In this document: positions 18,180 through 27,063 of the stretch, one piece after another
Layout: the number at the start of each line of letters is the position of its first letter
Numbering within the stretch: the stretch's first letter is position 1
Origin: Bacteroidota bacterium
GTDB lineage: Bacteria; Bacteroidota; Ignavibacteria; Kryptoniales; JAKASW01
Assembly (NCBI GenBank): GCA_023381615.1
Contig: JAMCQL010000006.1
Coordinates: 1 to 48,979, forward strand
DNA: 48,979 nt
Direction of reading: 5' to 3'
Translations under genes and position numbers: made by a program
The notes under the pieces: model-generated
Seen by the model: the letters and a program-made list of their open reading frames with translations, nothing else
Told to the model about the DNA's origin: nothing
Database searches by the model: none

Positions 18180-18700
18180 TTATTGACACCTACTGTCCTC
18201 CCGACAAAGTCGGGACGGGACATTTCCCCCTTGACAAGGGGGAGAAAAAGAGGGGGTTGTCCACAGGATCTCGGCGAGTCCTCTACGAGTTTATGAACTC
18301 GAAGAGTTGTAAACCTACGGGTCTTCGACCCAGTAGGGTCGTGGACGACTCGTCGAGGTCTATCGACTCGATGAGCCGAGCCGTCGGCCCGAAGGGTCGT
18401 GGACAAGTCGTTGACCTGCGGAAAAGAAAGCCACCGCCTATAGCGGTGGTCGTTTGGTGTGCGACAAATTTGTTGATGACAACTCACAAATCGGCTGGAT
18501 TTGCGTATTCTAAATTTGGTCAAGCATTCCCCGAGGGGGTACTTCGGACAGATGAACATGAAATGTTGTTCCCGCCATACCCACCCCTTTTAATTCCCCC
18601 TCCCTAAGATTTAGGGAGGGGGAAAAAGGGGGTAGGTGTGTCGTCCTGGACTCAGTTCACAACGTTATATTTTTGTCGCAGACCCATGGTCGTTTGGAAC
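18180..18700. repeat. Hairpin-rich intergenic block
   Basis: This is about 520 bases with no credible gene; one open frame crosses it but encodes no family. Palindromes include TCCCGAC-AAA-GTCGGGA (18199-18215), CCCCCTT-GAC-AAGGGGG (18226-18242), CCACCGC-N5-GCGGTGG (18431-18449) and a perfect 14-bp stem at 18594-18624 with loop GAT. Between 18260 and 18420 there is a denser set built on GAGTC/GACTC and GGGTC-TTC-GACCC units. The block separates motB from the second M1 peptidase and looks like an accumulation of REP-type elements. Confidence 0.6.
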
Positions 18701-18770
18701 CAATGCTGAAAATTTCCGTCTAATAACTTAGATCTTGTCGTTATTTCACATTCCAAAACAAGGAGGAAAG

Positions 18771-21221
18771 ATGCCCCGTAAATCACTGTCAATTTTTCTT
18801 GCCGTAATTTTCGCCGCGGCTGCAGCTTTCTCGCAGCCGCAGGACCACAGCAAACTCCCGCCGATTCATCATGCCCCCAATAGAGAGTTTCACATGTTGA
18901 ATGTCAATCTGGATTTTAGATTTGACATGCAGAAGAAAGAGGTCTTCGGGACCGCTATGGAAAAGATTGTTCCGCTCCGTGTCCATTATGACACTCTTCA
19001 TCTCGATGCAGTCGATATGACAATTGACAAGGTCGTGATGAACAACAAATCGCTGGGATTCAAATACAATGGAAAGACTCTGTCGGTCGGACTCGGAAAA
19101 GACTATGGGCTAAATGATACCCTTACATACACAATTGTCTATTCAACTTTTCCGAAAAAGGGAATTTTCTTTGTCGAAGCAGACAAAGCGTATCCGGGCA
19201 GAACTCCTCAAGTTTGGAGCCAGAGCGAGATGGAAGATGCTAGATACTGGTTCCCATGCCACGATTACCCCGACGATTTCCTGACGAGTTCGGTAACCGC
19301 GACCGTACCGGAAGATTGGATTGTTGTCTCGAATGGTTTGCTTGATAAAGTCACTACCGACCGGAAAGACAAGACAAAAACATTTCGCTGGGTGGAGAGC
19401 AAGCCGCATGTTATCTATTTGATCTCAATTGTCGCCGGAAAATATTCCATCGTTGACGATCATTTCGGAAAAATTCCGATTTACTATTACGTCGCGCCGG
19501 AGTACGCTAAGTATGCGAAAGAAAATTTCTCGCACACTCCGGATATTTTGAAGTTCTATTCCGACGTTACGGATTATCCGTATCCATGGCAGAAGTTAGC
19601 ATTGTCCGCCGTTACCGATTTTACTTTCGGCGGAATGGAAAACGTTTCGGCTATCACGCTGACGGACAACACGATGCACGGCAAAGATGCGGAGCCGCAG
19701 GTATCGAGCACGAATTTGGTCTCGCACGAAACTGCACATCAATGGTTCGGCGATTTGCTGACCTGCCGCTCGTGGGCGAATGCATGGCTGAACGAAGGAT
19801 TTGCCACGTACTTCGAAGCTCTCTATGGAGAGCATGCTTTCGGCGAGGATCATTTCAATTATGAGATGTACCACAATCACCAGGTGGTTGTCGCTGCGGA
19901 TCATGTCGAACGCCGTCCTACCGTTTACAACCGTTACTATGATTCTGTGGATTTGTTCGGAACCTACATTTATCCTCGCGGCGCGTCGATTCTCCACATG
20001 CTCAGAGGAATTGTCGGAAAGCAGCTCTTCTTTAAAGCGATCCAGCATTATGTGCACGAGTTCCAGTACCAGAATGTTGATTCGCATGACTTTGCCAACG
20101 CGGTTCGTGAAGCTACCGGCTACAATCTTTACTGGTTCTTCGACGAGTGGCTTTACAAAGGCGGACACCCAGTCTTCGATGTGAATTATGATTACGATCA
20201 GAATTCGCATCAGCTGACTCTGCATGTGGCCCAGACGCAGAAAGTGGACAGCCTGACTCCGGTTTATAAAATGCCCGTGGACATTTACATCGTTACACCA
20301 TCGGAAAAAATCACGAACAAAATCTGGGTTGACTCACTGAGCAACACTTACACCTTTGAAGTTGCCGAGAAGCCGCTGATGGTTAATTTCGACGAGAACG
20401 ATTATCTGTTGAAGGAATTGAATTTCAAGAAGTCGGTCGCCGAACTCTCGTACCAGCTTAAGAATGATCCGAATGTCGCAGGAAGAGTTTGGGCTGCCGA
20501 TCAGCTTGCGATGGAGAAAGGCGATGATGCGGTTGGCGCGCTTATCGACGGCTTGAAGAACCAAAGCTTCTGGGGAATCCGACTGGAATGCGCACGTTCG
20601 TTATTGCACTTCAACACGAATGCCGTGGAGGAAGCTTTGAAATCTGCCGTTAATGATAAAGATGCACGCGTGCAGACCGAAGCGATCGATGGGCTCGCGA
20701 AGTATAAGGGCAAAGACTTAGCCGGACTGTTTGAGAAGTTGTACAAGACGAGGAAGAACTATTTTGTCCGCGCCGCCGCGGTCAAGGCGCTTGCTTCCGT
20801 CGACGGAGAGAAAGCGATGCCGATAGTTGAGAAAGCACTGAAACAGGATTCATTCCAGCAGGTGATTAGAAGCGCAGGGCTTTCGTCGCTTGCGATGATC
20901 GATTCAGTGGAAGCCTACGATGAAGCGGTGAAATTTACGAAATACGGCGAGCCACAGCCGCTCCGGCTGCAAGGGATCAACGAAATGGTTCGTCTTGGAC
21001 CGAAGAATGAAGAAACATTGAGACTTCTCAAAGATTACGCAAGCGATCCCTATATCTGGGCAAGGATGGTTTCGATAAATTCTTTGGGAAGAATTGGCGA
21101 CCAAAGCGTAATTCCTCTGCTGCAGGAAAGAGAGAAGATTGAAACCGATGGAAGGTTGAAAGAAGCGGCAAGGAGAGCGATCGGGATGATAGAGAAAAAA
21201 GAAAGTAGCAAGCAGCGTTAA
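18771..21221 (+). CDS. Secreted M1-family aminopeptidase with C-terminal HEAT-like repeats
   Basis: This 816-residue exported peptidase starts at 18771, directly after the strong site AAGGAGGAAAG; an in-frame TTG upstream is not needed. A signal peptide (LSIFLAVIFAAAAAFS) comes first. The exopeptidase motif is GGMEN in FGGMENVSAITL. The zinc site is H319-ETAH-323 with E342 in NAWLNEGFATYFE. After residue 560 the sequence changes to helical repeats of HEAT/armadillo style (for example ARVQTEAIDGLAKYKG and FVRAAAVKALASVDG), which in other M1 enzymes cap the active site. It is only distantly similar to the M1 peptidase at 1011-3068. It is monocistronic. Confidence 0.93.
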   Translation: MPRKSLSIFLAVIFAAAAAFSQPQDHSKLPPIHHAPNREFHMLNVNLDFRFDMQKKEVFGTAMEKIVPLRVHYDTLHLDAVDMTIDKVVMNNKSLGFKYNGKTLSVGLGKDYGLNDTLTYTIVYSTFPKKGIFFVEADKAYPGRTPQVWSQSEMEDARYWFPCHDYPDDFLTSSVTATVPEDWIVVSNGLLDKVTTDRKDKTKTFRWVESKPHVIYLISIVAGKYSIVDDHFGKIPIYYYVAPEYAKYAKENFSHTPDILKFYSDVTDYPYPWQKLALSAVTDFTFGGMENVSAITLTDNTMHGKDAEPQVSSTNLVSHETAHQWFGDLLTCRSWANAWLNEGFATYFEALYGEHAFGEDHFNYEMYHNHQVVVAADHVERRPTVYNRYYDSVDLFGTYIYPRGASILHMLRGIVGKQLFFKAIQHYVHEFQYQNVDSHDFANAVREATGYNLYWFFDEWLYKGGHPVFDVNYDYDQNSHQLTLHVAQTQKVDSLTPVYKMPVDIYIVTPSEKITNKIWVDSLSNTYTFEVAEKPLMVNFDENDYLLKELNFKKSVAELSYQLKNDPNVAGRVWAADQLAMEKGDDAVGALIDGLKNQSFWGIRLECARSLLHFNTNAVEEALKSAVNDKDARVQTEAIDGLAKYKGKDLAGLFEKLYKTRKNYFVRAAAVKALASVDGEKAMPIVEKALKQDSFQQVIRSAGLSSLAMIDSVEAYDEAVKFTKYGEPQPLRLQGINEMVRLGPKNEETLRLLKDYASDPYIWARMVSINSLGRIGDQSVIPLLQEREKIETDGRLKEAARRAIGMIEKKESSKQR

Positions 21222-21566
21222 GTAAATTCCGGGTGCAGCTTGTCCGCACTCGGAACTCAAGGATTCATTGGGAAAGCCCGATTGTCGACAAGCGAGTTCT
21301 GTACATCACCGGCGAATCTGGAGCATTGACAGCTTTTGGTTTGTAACGTCTAAAAAAAAGAAGTGCCTTTCTTGTTCCCACGGTCTCCGTGGGAACACTT
21401 CTTTGCCGCTCTGTGCCACTCATACTTCATCGTATTCCCTCTCCATTGGCGCGGGAGCGCCGGAACGAGTAAGAAACGAAGGCACTTCATAATCAAGACA
21501 ACAGTCAGTTTTGCTATTGCACAAAACGAAGTTTAAATTTGTAGAAAATTTTGAGCCGTGTGACTT
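21222..21566. other. Intergenic region with a nested inverted repeat before the R-M genes
   Basis: There is no gene here. GTTCCCACGG (21374-21383) pairs with CCGTGGGAAC (21387-21396), and an outer pair AAAGAAGTG/CACTTCTTT (21357-21365, 21396-21404) extends it into a long hairpin. A third, wider pair, GAAGTGCCTT (21360-21369) and AAGGCACTTC (21479-21488), bounds about 130 bases. This may be a small MITE-like element or a compound terminator after the peptidase gene. Confidence 0.5.
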
Positions 21567-22580
21567 ATGATAAGAAAACCCGCCGACCTTGAATCAAATG
21601 CGTTGAAGTTTTGGCCTCAGGGAATTGCAGAAAAGGAACGAAACTCAAGTATCATTCCGAAGCTGTTGGAGACTCAGGACAAGTTTATCAGTTTATTGAA
21701 CATAGCAGACAAGGAACCTTTTGCGTGGAAGAAAGTCTTAGAAAACTCCGGTCAGCTTTCCGCAAACCTTTTTCTAAAACATTTGATGGTACTTTCGGAC
21801 GTTGGAGGAGAAAAGCTGATGCGATTCAAGACCGAATTACCTGAGATATTCAGCAAGAATAAAATGGAGTTTATATGGAACGCGCGTGGTTATAGTTACA
21901 AATTTCATACTCTTTCAAGCAACAGGACTTGGAGCAACACTCATTTGAACGTTGACGGTACAGGCCTTGCCGCTCCGCGCAGCCTAACACCAATCATTGA
22001 GGACATTATAAACCTTATTTTGTTCTGCGGTGCGTCAACTGCGAATAACCTTCCCGCAGAAATTAGCGAGAAATGTGTTATCGGCGCTTTGATAGGGCAC
22101 AAACAAGAACTGGATACTTTCGTACGGCAGCGATACATTTGGGTCAGCCGTATTACTGGGGGAGCAACGGCAAACTCATTAGGAAATCTTGCTCAAAAAT
22201 ATGTAGTCGACTATTTGAAAGAGAATGCACATAGTTGGAATTTCGATGAAAAGAAGATCCTCAAAATAAGCCAAAATAACAGGACCCCACTAAAATTTGA
22301 TATTGTTGCCAAGTCTCCCAAGGGTCGCTACTGTGCTATCGAAGTGAGTTTTCAGGTCACAACGAATAGTACCATCGAAAGAAAAGCAGGGCAGGCACAA
22401 AATCGCCAGGAGTTGCTTCACAAACACGGACATAAAATAGCATACGTTATTGACGGTGCGGGAAATTTTGAAAGAGCCTCTGCCTTAAAGACAATATGTC
22501 AATTCAGCGATTACGTTGTCACTTTTAAGGACAGTGAACTCCACAAGCTTTCGACATTTCTTTTGGACATGGACAGGTAG
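21567..22580 (+). CDS. Probable type II restriction endonuclease
   Basis: This 337-residue protein has no clear match I can name. It precedes a DNA methyltransferase by nine bases, which is the typical restriction-modification arrangement. A candidate PD-(D/E)xK core is KFDIVAKSPKGRYCAIEVSFQ, with D245 and E259; the usual Lys position is Ser in EVS, followed by STIERKAGQAQNR, which could supply the basic residue. The C-terminal half is therefore the likely nuclease domain, and the N-terminal half (residues 1-200) may recognise DNA. Base composition is more AT-rich than the flanking genes, suggesting acquisition by transfer. No strong ribosome binding site is visible. Confidence 0.65.
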   Translation: MIRKPADLESNALKFWPQGIAEKERNSSIIPKLLETQDKFISLLNIADKEPFAWKKVLENSGQLSANLFLKHLMVLSDVGGEKLMRFKTELPEIFSKNKMEFIWNARGYSYKFHTLSSNRTWSNTHLNVDGTGLAAPRSLTPIIEDIINLILFCGASTANNLPAEISEKCVIGALIGHKQELDTFVRQRYIWVSRITGGATANSLGNLAQKYVVDYLKENAHSWNFDEKKILKISQNNRTPLKFDIVAKSPKGRYCAIEVSFQVTTNSTIERKAGQAQNRQELLHKHGHKIAYVIDGAGNFERASALKTICQFSDYVVTFKDSELHKLSTFLLDMDR

Positions 22581-22589
22581 AAGAGAATC

Positions 22590-24434
22590 ATGCATTTAAG
22601 TGACAACGCGCTAAGACTGGAAGAAAATATTATCAAGGGCAATATTGCCGATATAACCACTGGCTCTGCGAATGTCGAGTTTGTCATCCTTCCATATTTC
22701 GATTCACTTGAAGCCATTCCTAACAAGGAAAAGTTGTTCGGTGACCTTAAGAGGTTCATCAGCCTCACAGACAGTAAATCAACAATCACAATTCTAAGTT
22801 CACCAATATTTGCAGCAGACTTCTCTGCTGTGTTGAATGGCGAGGCTTATCTAAAGCTTTGGGTCGCAGTCAAGTTAGAGGAGCCGATCACACTGAAAGA
22901 TCATTTAACTGAAAAACATGCTGCACTACTAGTTCTTACCAGATACAAGGAAAGCTTAAAGCATACCAAGACGCGAATAGGATATACCTATTGCCCGTCT
23001 TGCGATAGGACAACAAAAGATTACGGTGGGAAAAAGCACTTGTATCACGAATTTGGGACTTTGATGTCAGATGTTTGGCGTGATGTAGCTGTTGACTTTC
23101 AACTCCATCCCAAAGATATAGTAAATAGACTCAGTGATTTGTTCGGTCTATCAAGCTACAAATCGGTAAACGTTTACGACCAAAGAGAGTTCTATAGGCC
23201 TATAATAAGGCAACGTTCTTTCCAGCGGTTTTCACAAACCGAGAATAACCACTTTGAAAAATCATTGTTGCTCAATGGCGACTCTCTGGAGCAACTCAAA
23301 GCAATTCCCGAGAACAGCATTGATTTTTGCTTCGCAGACCCGCCGTATAATTTGAAGAAGAAGTATGAGAATTGGAACGATGAAATTGATATTAAACAGT
23401 ATTTTGAATGGTGTGATATTTGGTTAAGTGAACTCGCAAGAGTCTTGAAGCCGGGACGGACGCTCGCTGTTCTAAATATTCCTCAGTGGTCTATTAGACA
23501 CTTCAAACATCTAAAGAAAATTCTTGATTACCAAGATTGGATCGTTTGGGAAGGTTTAAGTATGCCAGTGCGAATGATTATGCCTGCGCATTACTCAATC
23601 CTCTGCTTCACTAAAGGCAAGCCAAGGCCGCTTCCAGGGCTAGTGAGAACCAATCATTCATCTCTGGAAATGAGGGCGATAGAAACACTTTCCGAGAATT
23701 TTTGTTTAAGGCAAGACTGCGTTACCAAGAGACGAAGATTGCGGATAAAGGATACAGAAATGGTTTCCAACCTTTGGTGGGATATCCATAGATTGAAGCA
23801 TAACAGCCGAAGAGTTGATCACCCTTGCCAACTTCCGCCAATGATCATGTACCGTTTAATTTCGCTTTTTACAAACGAAGGTGAATTTGTATTGGATCCG
23901 TTCAACGGTGCAGCAACAACTACATTGGCTGCTCAGCAACTTAATCGTAAGTACGTCGGTATTGAGCTTTCGGGGTACTATCATAAGATCGCAACACAGC
24001 GACATCAAGAATTGATGTTCGGGCTCAACCCATTTCGCAAAAACAACGATGATACCCCAAAAGCGAAGAACAGCCCCGTTGAACGATTGAAGAAACAAAA
24101 ATATGAAGTGAGCAAAAAGGCTTTGCAGCTAGAAATCAAAAGCATAGCGAGACAACTTGGACGTATTCCCACGAAAGAGGAAGTGACAAAGTTGAGCAAG
24201 TATCCAATAGAATATTACGAGAACTATTTTGTCAGTTGGGGAGAAGTGACTGCTGCAGCACGGACAACAGGTATGACAGAATTCAAGACCAGAACCGTGC
24301 CTACCGCTACTAACACAGATGATGAAAGACAGTTGAAGCTTTTCAAACAACATCGAAAGAAATATAAAAAAGATAGAAAGAAAATGGACCAAGCGCCTGC
24401 AAAAACGACTCGTCCTCAATCAAAACGTGGTTGA
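22590..24434 (+). CDS. Modification DNA methyltransferase (beta class, DPPY) with extra domains
   Basis: This 614-residue methyltransferase protects DNA against the neighbouring nuclease. The catalytic motif IV is DPPY (250-253), and the AdoMet motif I, LDPFNGAATTTLAA, starts near residue 435. The order IV then I defines the beta class, which makes N6-methyladenine or N4-methylcytosine. The N-terminal 220 residues look like a second, degenerate methyltransferase-like module, with VILPYFDS where a DPPY would sit. They also include a probable zinc knuckle, CPSC-x11-HLYH, at about residues 133-151. Residues of about 514-560 (IARQLGRIPTKEEV through FVSWGEVTAAARTTG) match the homing-endonuclease-associated DNA-binding repeat. 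The last 40 residues are basic. Confidence 0.88.
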   Translation: MHLSDNALRLEENIIKGNIADITTGSANVEFVILPYFDSLEAIPNKEKLFGDLKRFISLTDSKSTITILSSPIFAADFSAVLNGEAYLKLWVAVKLEEPITLKDHLTEKHAALLVLTRYKESLKHTKTRIGYTYCPSCDRTTKDYGGKKHLYHEFGTLMSDVWRDVAVDFQLHPKDIVNRLSDLFGLSSYKSVNVYDQREFYRPIIRQRSFQRFSQTENNHFEKSLLLNGDSLEQLKAIPENSIDFCFADPPYNLKKKYENWNDEIDIKQYFEWCDIWLSELARVLKPGRTLAVLNIPQWSIRHFKHLKKILDYQDWIVWEGLSMPVRMIMPAHYSILCFTKGKPRPLPGLVRTNHSSLEMRAIETLSENFCLRQDCVTKRRRLRIKDTEMVSNLWWDIHRLKHNSRRVDHPCQLPPMIMYRLISLFTNEGEFVLDPFNGAATTTLAAQQLNRKYVGIELSGYYHKIATQRHQELMFGLNPFRKNNDDTPKAKNSPVERLKKQKYEVSKKALQLEIKSIARQLGRIPTKEEVTKLSKYPIEYYENYFVSWGEVTAAARTTGMTEFKTRTVPTATNTDDERQLKLFKQHRKKYKKDRKKMDQAPAKTTRPQSKRG

Positions 24435-24495
24435 GTGAAGCATCCCTCTTCCCCTTCTTCTCATGGTCGCCGTAGAAACACCGATTTAACAACCC

Positions 24496-24537
24496 GGCGG
24501 AAGCCTTCCGTCCTTAAAGCATGGACGGACTTCCGCC
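24496..24537. terminator. Nested hairpin between convergent R-M and transporter genes
   Basis: GGCGGAAG (24496-24503) pairs with CTTCCGCC (24530-24537), and inside it TCCGTCC (24507-24513) pairs with GGACGGA (24523-24529). The structure can stop transcription from both sides. Confidence 0.55.
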
Positions 24538-24578
24538 AGCTTCTTACTTCTGCCTTTTCACGTCTGTGCGTTTGTTCT

Positions 24579-25820
24579 TTAGAGCCTTCCAATCACTCCG
24601 TAAACAATCAGTATCATTGTCCCGACCAGCCACGTCAACAGCGCAACACTACCGCTTACTTTCGTGAACTCCCAGAATTTAATTGGCGCTCGTTCTTTCG
24701 AAAGTTCAAGTACGATCATGTTCGCAACGGAACCGGCGACGGTCAAATTGCCTGCGAATGTCGAGCTCATCGCTAATACAAGCCACATCAACGTCGGCAT
24801 ATTGAACGAAGCTATCCAGTGTTTCACAATCATCACGTAGGGAACATTCGATACGACATTGGAAAGGATGAGAGACGCAAATGAAAAACTTGTGATTTGC
24901 TGAAAAGTGGAAATTGAAAAGTATCCTTCGAGAAATTTGTGCGCCTGATCCACCAAGCCGACTTTGTTTATTCCTGCCACGACGACGAACAGACTTGCGA
25001 AGAACAAAAGGAGCGACCAGTTCACCTTCGCAAAGATTTCGTCGGGCCTGCGATTTGCCGCGAGAACGAGAAGCGCAGCGCCAAGTATGGACATGAATGC
25101 CAATTGCGCGCTGACTGAAAATCCGATTATCACGACAAGCATCACAAAAAGCGATTTGTACAAGAGCGGTTTGTCAAGCTCATGAACATGTTGGATCTCA
25201 TGCGGGTTGAGTGTGTAATTCAACTTGTGCTTGAAGAAATGTCTCAGCACGAGGAAATCGATTGCGAGTCCGACAATCGCGATGGGAAGCATTGCAAAAA
25301 AGAATTTCAAATAAGGCCAATGCGAGAATGTTCCCACGAGCATGTTCTGCGGATTGCCGACGAGAGTCGCAACGCTTCCGATGTTAGCGCTTGTTGCAAG
25401 GGCAATGAGATATGGCTTCGGATCCACGCGTGAGCGGCTTGTCAAAAGCAAAACAAACGGCGTCATCATAACGCAAATTGTGTCGTTGACAAAAAACGCC
25501 GAAAGTATTCCGCTCGAAATAATTAACGTCAGCAGAAGTCTGTTCCCTGTGTGAGCTTTTTTCAGAACGTAAGTCGCGACGAGATCGAAGAAGCCGCTTA
25601 CTTGCAGATACGCAACAATTATCATCATTCCCAAGAGAAGGACAATCGTGTCGAGATTTAGTGACCGGTAAGCGTCGTTGATTGTGAGAACCCCGAAGGC
25701 GATCATGGCGACCGCCCCGATCATCGCGCCCGAGGTTCTATCTAAATGAAAATAGGGAAGTCTCTGGACTGAGATTGTGAGGTAGGTGAACCCGAAGATA
25801 ATTACTGCGGTTAAGACCAT
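24579..25820 (-). CDS. SLC13/ArsB-type anion transporter
   Basis: This 413-residue integral membrane protein has about eleven hydrophobic segments. It matches the ion-transporter superfamily that includes ArsB, NhaD and SLC13 carriers. Conserved loops include FVNDTICVMMTPF with nearby SANIGSVATLVGNPQN, and the matching second-half NVVSNVPYVM with AGNLTVAGSVAN. These are the two pseudo-symmetric substrate-binding hairpins. Family members move anions (arsenite, sulfate, dicarboxylates) or exchange Na+/H+, and the substrate cannot be told here. It starts six bases after the stop of the upstream small gene and is the last gene of the long minus-strand block. Confidence 0.88.
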   Translation of the reverse strand: MVLTAVIIFGFTYLTISVQRLPYFHLDRTSGAMIGAVAMIAFGVLTINDAYRSLNLDTIVLLLGMMIIVAYLQVSGFFDLVATYVLKKAHTGNRLLLTLIISSGILSAFFVNDTICVMMTPFVLLLTSRSRVDPKPYLIALATSANIGSVATLVGNPQNMLVGTFSHWPYLKFFFAMLPIAIVGLAIDFLVLRHFFKHKLNYTLNPHEIQHVHELDKPLLYKSLFVMLVVIIGFSVSAQLAFMSILGAALLVLAANRRPDEIFAKVNWSLLLFFASLFVVVAGINKVGLVDQAHKFLEGYFSISTFQQITSFSFASLILSNVVSNVPYVMIVKHWIASFNMPTLMWLVLAMSSTFAGNLTVAGSVANMIVLELSKERAPIKFWEFTKVSGSVALLTWLVGTMILIVYGVIGRL

Positions 25821-25826
25821 GCAATA

Positions 25827-26114
25827 TCATATCTGGTGCAGAGTGTAAGAGCGGAGTTTGTCCGGCACTAGACAGTCATTTATTTGCACGACGATTTCAT
25901 CGAACGAGCTGTCGTCTGCATTCTGGAAAGCTTCTTCGCTGTCGTAAGTATAGATCTCCATGAAATTATTCGGCGAGCCTTGGACCTCGAAGATTTCTAA
26001 CTTGGCAATCTTCGTGGTTTCGTATCCGGATTTAAGTTCGTTGACAAGTCTCAGATACTCCTCACGTTTTGAAGGTTGTACCTCGTAATTGATCTCCAGT
26101 AAAACTTTCAACAT
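25827..26114 (-). CDS. Small dimeric alpha-beta-barrel-like protein, function unknown
   Basis: This 95-residue soluble protein (MLKVLLEINYEVQPSKREEY) has a beta-alpha-beta pattern and an aromatic-rich centre (NNFMEIYTYDSEEAF). This is reminiscent of the ABM/dimeric ferredoxin-like fold, but no catalytic residue identifies a function. It is tightly packed between the DedA gene (3-base gap) and the transporter (6-base gap). The position suggests co-expression rather than a known shared pathway. Confidence 0.6.
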   Translation of the reverse strand: MLKVLLEINYEVQPSKREEYLRLVNELKSGYETTKIAKLEIFEVQGSPNNFMEIYTYDSEEAFQNADDSSFDEIVVQINDCLVPDKLRSYTLHQI

Positions 26115-26117
26115 CTA

Positions 26118-26690
26118 TTATTCCTCCTGTTTTGGTTGCTCAGCAACCGGTTTCGAGTTTGCGGCTCTAACAATCCAATAAATAAGCGCCGCTATTGCAA
26201 TGGCTGCTGCGATTACTAACTCCAATTTTTTCAATCCAGTAACCGTACCAATTGCCTCGCTGAAAAAATAACCAAGAAACCCATAAGAAACAGCCCAAAT
26301 TAATGCCGAGATGATATTATAAATGCTGAATTTTAGCGAAGGCATTTTTGCCACTCCGCACATTACAACCAGAGCCGTTCGCAAGCCATAGATGAATCTC
26401 GAAACGAGCACTATGTATGTGCCGTGCTTTTTCACGAGTTTCTCCGCTCGCGGCAGCACGGATGCGACATATTTAAATTTCTTTATAAACTCATATCCTT
26501 CCTGACGAGCAAGATGGAAGAACAGTTGATCGCCGATGGTCGAGCCTAAAAACGCCGAGAGAACGGAAAGCTCGATATTGAGAAGTCCTTGGTGAGCAAG
26601 AATTCCCGCGATGATAAGAACCGTTTCACCTTCGAAGAGAGTAATTACAAAGATCAGCAGGTATCCGTATTCGCGAAGCAATGTCTCCAA
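26118..26690 (-). CDS. DedA-family membrane protein
   Basis: This 190-residue protein of the DedA/VTT family has the early acidic motif FEGETVLIIAG, the central SRFIYGLRTALVVMCG with the family's conserved Arg-Gly pair, and about five hydrophobic segments. DedA proteins are linked to membrane homeostasis and lipid (undecaprenyl or phospholipid) flipping. It starts one base after the stop of the zincin gene. Confidence 0.9.
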   Translation of the reverse strand: METLLREYGYLLIFVITLFEGETVLIIAGILAHQGLLNIELSVLSAFLGSTIGDQLFFHLARQEGYEFIKKFKYVASVLPRAEKLVKKHGTYIVLVSRFIYGLRTALVVMCGVAKMPSLKFSIYNIISALIWAVSYGFLGYFFSEAIGTVTGLKKLELVIAAAIAIAALIYWIVRAANSKPVAEQPKQEE

Positions 26691-26691
26691 A

Positions 26692-27063
26692 TCAGTAACC
26701 GGCTTTCCTGATTTCCTCGTCTGTCATGCCGAAGTAATGTCCCACTTCGTGTATGAGGACTTCTCTTATCTTTGCTTCAATATCTTTATCGTCTCTGCAA
26801 TAACGCTCTATGTTTTCTTTGAAGAGTTTTATCCTGTCTGGGAGGACCGGGTAAACTCCGTAATCTGCGCCGCGGCGGCTCAGCGGGACACCCGAATACA
26901 AGCCGAGCAGCATATATCCATTTCCAATGCGGGCTTTCTGAAGATCAAGCTCGTCGGGAAGGTTTTCTACAACGACGTGGATGTTCTCAAGTCTTGATTT
27001 GAACTCTGGCGGAAGTTCTTCAAAAGCCTTTTCGACGAGCATCTCAAATTTTTCCCTCTCCAT
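26692..27063 (-). CDS. Small zincin-like metallopeptidase-family protein
   Basis: This 123-residue cytoplasmic protein carries HEVGHYFGMTDEE near its C-terminus. This is the HExxHxxGxxD zinc motif of the small metallopeptidase-like family (DUF1025/Zincin_1). The physiological substrate is unknown, and some members may not be proteases. The start at 27063 lies 20 bases inside the end of dapF, so the two are translationally coupled. Confidence 0.88.
   Translation of the reverse strand: MEREKFEMLVEKAFEELPPEFKSRLENIHVVVENLPDELDLQKARIGNGYMLLGLYSGVPLSRRGADYGVYPVLPDRIKLFKENIERYCRDDKDIEAKIREVLIHEVGHYFGMTDEEIRKAGY

Noticed and set aside
18104..18607. 167-codon open frame after motB
   Set aside because: It consists of hairpin-rich repeat DNA translated by chance, with no ribosome binding site or family resemblance.
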